Assembly (NCBI GenBank): GCA_017479315.1
Contig: JAFVCI010000054.1
Span: forward strand, 1 to 8,707
Length of the DNA: 8,707 nucleotides
Direction of reading: 5' to 3'
Origin: Opitutales bacterium
GTDB lineage: Bacteria; Verrucomicrobiota; Verrucomicrobiia; Opitutales; UBA9783
Within the stretch, counting starts at the first letter, position 1. Every line of letters begins with the position of its first letter. Both the position numbers and the translations under genes were made by a program. Below, piece after piece: positions 5,692 through 8,707 of the stretch. Under the pieces are notes generated by a model, which ran no database searches, was not told the origin of the DNA, and saw nothing but the letters and a program-made list of their open reading frames with translations.

Positions 5692-7395
5692 ATGCATTTC
5701 GTTGGGCTTGGCGATCCGACCGTACCGACATTGGGCGTGACGCAATCATCGAGCGGGACTTCCTTTGCCTGTTATGCGCCGAATGCCGCTCGGGCGGAGG
5801 TGCGTGTTTTTAAGGGGGAGAAAAATTTTATTTTTCCCTTAAATTTCGCGGAAGGCGGTTTTGGGCATGCGACCGTCGGAAGGAATTTTACGGGTTATGC
5901 GTATCTTTTCCGCATTTGGACACCCGAACTTAAAGAGCTTGTCGATCCGTACGCATTTCAACTGAAAACGCCGACTGGTCCTGGGATTATTACGGATTTA
6001 AAACCACCTGAGGATGACGGTTTTAAAGCGCCTTCACCGACGGATCTTACCGTCATGGAGGTGCATGCGCGCGATTTGGTCGGATGGACGTCGATACCGA
6101 AAAATCAATCCGTCTTCTCGCAATTAAAGAGCTTTTTTTCGCAACCAAACCCGATTGAAGATTTGGGTATCAATGCCGTTGAATTCATGCCGCTGACGGA
6201 GTTCGATGCCTCTTCTCCGAACATGTACGCTTGGGGATACATGCCGGCGCATTATTTTGCGTTATCCCATACGTACGGAACGCCGCAGGAATTTCAAACC
6301 TTGGTTCAGACGTTGCACGCGCGCGGTTTGGCGGTCATTTTGGATGTTGTTTATAACCATGCGGGGAAAATGAACGATCTGCTTCGGTGGGACGAAAAAG
6401 CGTATTTTCGCCACGATATCGACGGAACGCGAACCAACTGCAGCGGTTGCGACAACGATTTGCGCACCGAACATCCGTTTATTCAAAAACTTATCATCGA
6501 CAGTTTATTGCATTTTTTGAAATTTTACCGCGTCGACGGCTTTCGGTTCGACTTGGCGGAATTGCTCAATGTTGATGTTTTGCGAAAAATTGAAACGCAT
6601 CTGCGGGCGTACAAAAAAGATGTCATCTTAATCGCTGAACCGTGGAGTTTTCGCGGGCATATCGCGCATCAACTGCGAAACACAACCTGGGCGTGTTGGA
6701 ACGACCGCTTTCGCGAAAGCGTATATCATTATGTCGAAGGGAACGTTCCCGCGGAAGAATTGGCGTACGTTATGGGCGGTTGCGTTCCCGATCCGTTCGA
6801 AAATGCATTTCAATCGGTCAATTACACGGAATCGCACGACGATTACGCCTGGGCGGATCGTTTGAGTGGCGATGCCGAGACGGTGCGTCGAAAAACACAT
6901 ATGATGTTTATGATTTTAATGCTGTCGTCGGGCATTCCGATGATCGCGGAAGGGCAAGATTTTCTGCGTTCCAAGCATCATGCACGGAATACCTACAATC
7001 GCGGCGGTTTGAATTTACTGAATTGGGACGTTCTGAAAAAGCACGAAGCGTCGCATCGGTATGTTAAAAATTTGCTGAAACTGCGCGCATCCGACGTCGG
7101 GAAATTATTCAAAATTACAAGACCGACAAACACATACAAGCGTTTATTCCGGGCCGACAAAGGTTCCGCGGTCGGCATCTTATTCAATGCCGACGGTTCA
7201 AAAGGAAAACAATGGGTACTGCTTACCGTCAATCCGCATGCGTTTAGGGTTAATTTCGATTTCAACAACTTTGATACGCAAAATTTTTATCAACTCGCCG
7301 ATACAAATCAATTTTTTACCGACAAAACACGCTTTTTGCCTCAGATGCTTTCTTTAGAACCGTTTTCCTGCGCGCTGTTTATCAAAGAAATGTAG
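5692..7395 (+). CDS. GH13 glycogen debranching enzyme (GlgX/pullulanase-like)
   Basis: A 567-aa alpha-1,6-glucosidase-type enzyme expected to cleave branch points of glycogen or limit dextrins. An N-terminal CBM48-like domain (about 12-110, with FACYAPNAARAEVRVF) is followed by the catalytic barrel. GH13 regions are intact: DVVYNH (218-223), GFRFDLAE (283-290) with nucleophile Asp287, IAEPW (314-318) with acid/base Glu316, and YTESHDD (378-384) with Asp383. A pullulanase-type NCSGCDNDLRTEHP segment (249-262) and a C-terminal beta domain (about 475-567) are also present. It is shorter than E. coli GlgX (about 657). The first ~12 residues are nearly uncharged and rich in Gly/Pro/Thr, with little room for a Sec signal. 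The ATG is 3 bases after the chaperone stop and lacks a Shine-Dalgarno, so translation is probably coupled. It ends with TAG, 16 bases from the convergent YdeI-like gene. Whether it is GlgX or a pullulanase subtype is open; type III export is inferred from the neighbour. Confidence 0.88.
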   Translation: MHFVGLGDPTVPTLGVTQSSSGTSFACYAPNAARAEVRVFKGEKNFIFPLNFAEGGFGHATVGRNFTGYAYLFRIWTPELKELVDPYAFQLKTPTGPGIITDLKPPEDDGFKAPSPTDLTVMEVHARDLVGWTSIPKNQSVFSQLKSFFSQPNPIEDLGINAVEFMPLTEFDASSPNMYAWGYMPAHYFALSHTYGTPQEFQTLVQTLHARGLAVILDVVYNHAGKMNDLLRWDEKAYFRHDIDGTRTNCSGCDNDLRTEHPFIQKLIIDSLLHFLKFYRVDGFRFDLAELLNVDVLRKIETHLRAYKKDVILIAEPWSFRGHIAHQLRNTTWACWNDRFRESVYHYVEGNVPAEELAYVMGGCVPDPFENAFQSVNYTESHDDYAWADRLSGDAETVRRKTHMMFMILMLSSGIPMIAEGQDFLRSKHHARNTYNRGGLNLLNWDVLKKHEASHRYVKNLLKLRASDVGKLFKITRPTNTYKRLFRADKGSAVGILFNADGSKGKQWVLLTVNPHAFRVNFDFNNFDTQNFYQLADTNQFFTDKTRFLPQMLSLEPFSCALFIKEM

Positions 7396-7411
7396 TCGAT
7401 GAAATTCGCTT

Positions 7412-7987
7412 TTATGCTTCCGACAGACGACCGTCGTCGTTCCAGTCGCCGTACATAAGACCGTTGCGCGTATTTTCAATCAGTTTTTTTAAGCCGTTAT
7501 GAAAAATCGCATCATATTTTTTGCGCCGTTGAAGCGTATCGATGCGAACGCGTTGATAGAGCGGAGGAAACGTTTGAAAGTTCTTCCAAACAACCGCATC
7601 GCTTTGCAGTTCCCTTAAAATGATCGGATCGATTATAAACTTATTCGGATCCATGTCGGGCAAAACCGCACGCCCGGCATCCGTCATGTATTCCAAACGT
7701 TCCAACCGACGTACGCGCGCTTTATTCAATTCCGACCAGACACTGTTGTGACGACGCGGCGAAAAACGTTGCACTGTCGTTCCGTTCGGCAGTTTTTTTG
7801 TCGTGCTGTCGATCCAACCGAAGCACAGGGCTTCTTCAACCGCATCCAAATAATAAAACGCATCATCGTCCTTCGGCTTCCCACGTTTCATCGAAATCCA
7901 ACAACATGTTTCATCAACGTGATGTTGCTCCAACCACCGCCGAAATTGTTGCCGATTCTCGATCGTTAAAAACGGATGAACGTCCAT
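7412..7987 (-). CDS. YdeI/OmdA (OmpD-associated) family protein
   Basis: A 191-aa protein with the YdeI/OmdA signature: an N-terminal WLEQHHVDETCCWISMKRGK segment (18-37), EEALCFGWIDS (51-61), VQRFSPRR (72-79), SVWSELNKARVRRLE (82-96) and a C-terminal helical part with WKNFQTFPPLYQRVRI (134-149) and LQRRKKYDAIFHNGLKKLI (152-170). The family is known from proteins linked with outer-membrane porin or cationic-peptide responses in enterics; the biochemical activity is not established, and none is claimed here. ATG 7987 is preferred; a TTG at 7999 is an alternative, and neither has a clear Shine-Dalgarno. It begins 31 bases after the DisA_N gene's stop on the same strand, so the two may share a transcript. 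It converges on the GH13 gene with only 16 bases between stops. Confidence 0.85.
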   Translation of the reverse strand: MDVHPFLTIENRQQFRRWLEQHHVDETCCWISMKRGKPKDDDAFYYLDAVEEALCFGWIDSTTKKLPNGTTVQRFSPRRHNSVWSELNKARVRRLERLEYMTDAGRAVLPDMDPNKFIIDPIILRELQSDAVVWKNFQTFPPLYQRVRIDTLQRRKKYDAIFHNGLKKLIENTRNGLMYGDWNDDGRLSEA

Positions 7988-8018
7988 GCGAATGCGCAAA
8001 ATCGATGAAAGCCCTTTT

Positions 8019-8707
8019 TTACGTCATATTCCCGCAACCGAAGCCTTTGGCGAAAAGCGAAAACATGGTGCCTTTGCGGAAGAGACAAATCTGTCGCGTG
8101 CTGGATGAAACCGTCATCGCGATGCAATCAACCGCCTTAGAAATTGCCACCGCAGCGGCATGTCGCGTTCCGAGACCGCTCGGCAAATGCACGTACTCAT
8201 CCGTTTGAATAAGACTGCCGGCGCTGTCAATCACACCGTCACCGTTGATGACAAAGGCGCCGTCGAGGAGGGCGTATTCTTTGACGGTTTCGTCGACGGA
8301 AGCCGTTAAAACGTTGCGGTCGGCGGCGGCATAACCGAAAAAGGGATTTAAAATCAGCGGATGAACGTACGGTGCCAAGCGATCGACGTTTCCGAGGACG
8401 AACAAACAGCCGACCGCATGTCCTTCGCGTCCTTCGGTTGCCTATTCGGTCGCCAGGGACAAAACGCGCTCAAAAACTTCCGGGCGAACTTCCGACGGCA
8501 AAAGATCGTTGTTTTCGGCAAAAATCGGTTGGATTTCCAGTCCGACGTCAAGCAACAGAACGGTATCCAATCGGTCGCTGTCGGGTAATCCGCCGATGCA
8601 GCAAATTTTTTCGTCGGTTTTGATAAACCCGTGCACCAGTCCGAGCAACAGTGCGCTTCGCAGCTGCGTCAGGCGTCCGTCGGAAAGTCGTACCGGCAAT
8701 ATATATC
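8019..8707 (-). pseudogene. DisA_N (diadenylate cyclase family) protein, partial, interrupted by in-frame TAG
   Basis: One continuous reading frame runs from the right edge to TAA at 8019, broken only by TAG at 8444-8442. Before it lie 87 visible codons (…CCIGGLPDSDRLDTVLLLDVG…VLSLATE); after it, 140 codons beginning ATEGREGHAVGCLFVLGN. Read through the TAG, the join matches what I recall of the family (A.E.A.EGREG.pVG.lFVLGD). The catalytic domain follows: LILNPFFGY, LDGAFVINGDGVIDSAG with the DGA motif (8264-8256), LPSGLGTRHAAAVAISKA with RHA (8165-8157) where RHR is typical of CdaA and DisA, and IAMTVSSSTRQICLFRKG. Such domains make c-di-AMP from two ATP. The 5' end lies outside the window. 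Possible explanations are a recent nonsense mutation, a base-calling error, suppression, or two separate products (TTG 8405 could restart the second part). The lack of other damage argues for a recent event or an error. Confidence 0.75.
8442..8444 (-). other. In-frame amber codon in the DisA_N frame
   Basis: TAG lies between GCGACCGAA and GCAACCGAA, encoding ATE-stop-ATEGREG. Only one residue is replaced relative to the expected family sequence, so this is a point change and not a frameshift. It is one substitution away from TTG (Leu), CAG (Gln) or TGG (Trp). Confidence 0.85.

Noticed and set aside
7748..8208. Plus-strand frames across the YdeI-like and DisA_N genes
   Set aside because: They are antisense to two recognisable genes and have Arg/Ser/Pro-rich composition without motifs.
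8442..8444. Genome-wide reassignment of TAG to a sense codon
   Set aside because: The GH13 gene ends with TAG at a natural family C-terminus, and reading through it would run into the antisense of the YdeI-like gene.
8019..8707. Frameshift as the cause of the broken DisA_N gene
   Set aside because: Both halves are in the same frame, so only a point change to TAG is needed.
1..8707. CRISPR array, insertion sequence, prophage or integrated island at the tRNA
   Set aside because: I saw no spaced direct repeats, transposase or integrase motifs, or a duplicated tRNA 3' end that could mark an attachment site.

Overview
The window looks like a chromosomal segment of a bacterium from the Planctomycetes-Verrucomicrobia-Chlamydiae (PVC) group, probably host-associated. 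This placement rests on gene content and sequence style, not on a search. The main pointers are a class I type III secretion chaperone (CesT/Slc1-like) directly followed by a GH13 glycogen-debranching enzyme, a pairing I recall from Chlamydia (slc1-glgX), and a soluble DisA_N protein of a kind I associate with Verrucomicrobia and their relatives. Composition is moderate in GC, with an AT-richer left end. Shine-Dalgarno sites are clear for some genes (the chaperone, mraY) and not visible for others (miaA, the GH13 gene, the YdeI-like gene).

Layout. (1) Minus-strand block, 1-4054: in transcription order tRNA-Phe(GAA), mraY, murD and an unrecognised 374-residue exported protein, followed by a hairpin at the left edge that looks like a terminator. 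mraY and murD make lipid I and UDP-MurNAc-L-Ala-D-Glu for peptidoglycan. They stand here without murF, ftsW or murG, so the division/cell-wall cluster is split. The 242 bases between murD and the exported protein are very AT-rich and hold a near-perfect -35 hexamer, a 14-base poly-A tract and a perfect -10 hexamer at unusual spacing. (2) Plus-strand block, 4192-7395: miaA, then a good promoter (TTGCAA, 17 bases, TACAAT) driving the chaperone gene and the GH13 gene, which are 3 bases apart and surely co-expressed. (3) Minus-strand block, 7412-8707: a DisA_N (diadenylate cyclase family) gene entering from the right edge, then a YdeI/OmdA-family gene.

The two observations most worth following are these. 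First, the chaperone-debranching enzyme unit suggests a glycogen enzyme that is a type III secretion client. Second, an in-frame amber codon sits inside an otherwise well-preserved DisA_N reading frame, in a window where TAG is used as a genuine stop by the GH13 gene. tRNA-Phe, whose A36-A37-A38 makes it a MiaA substrate, is divergent from and next to miaA.
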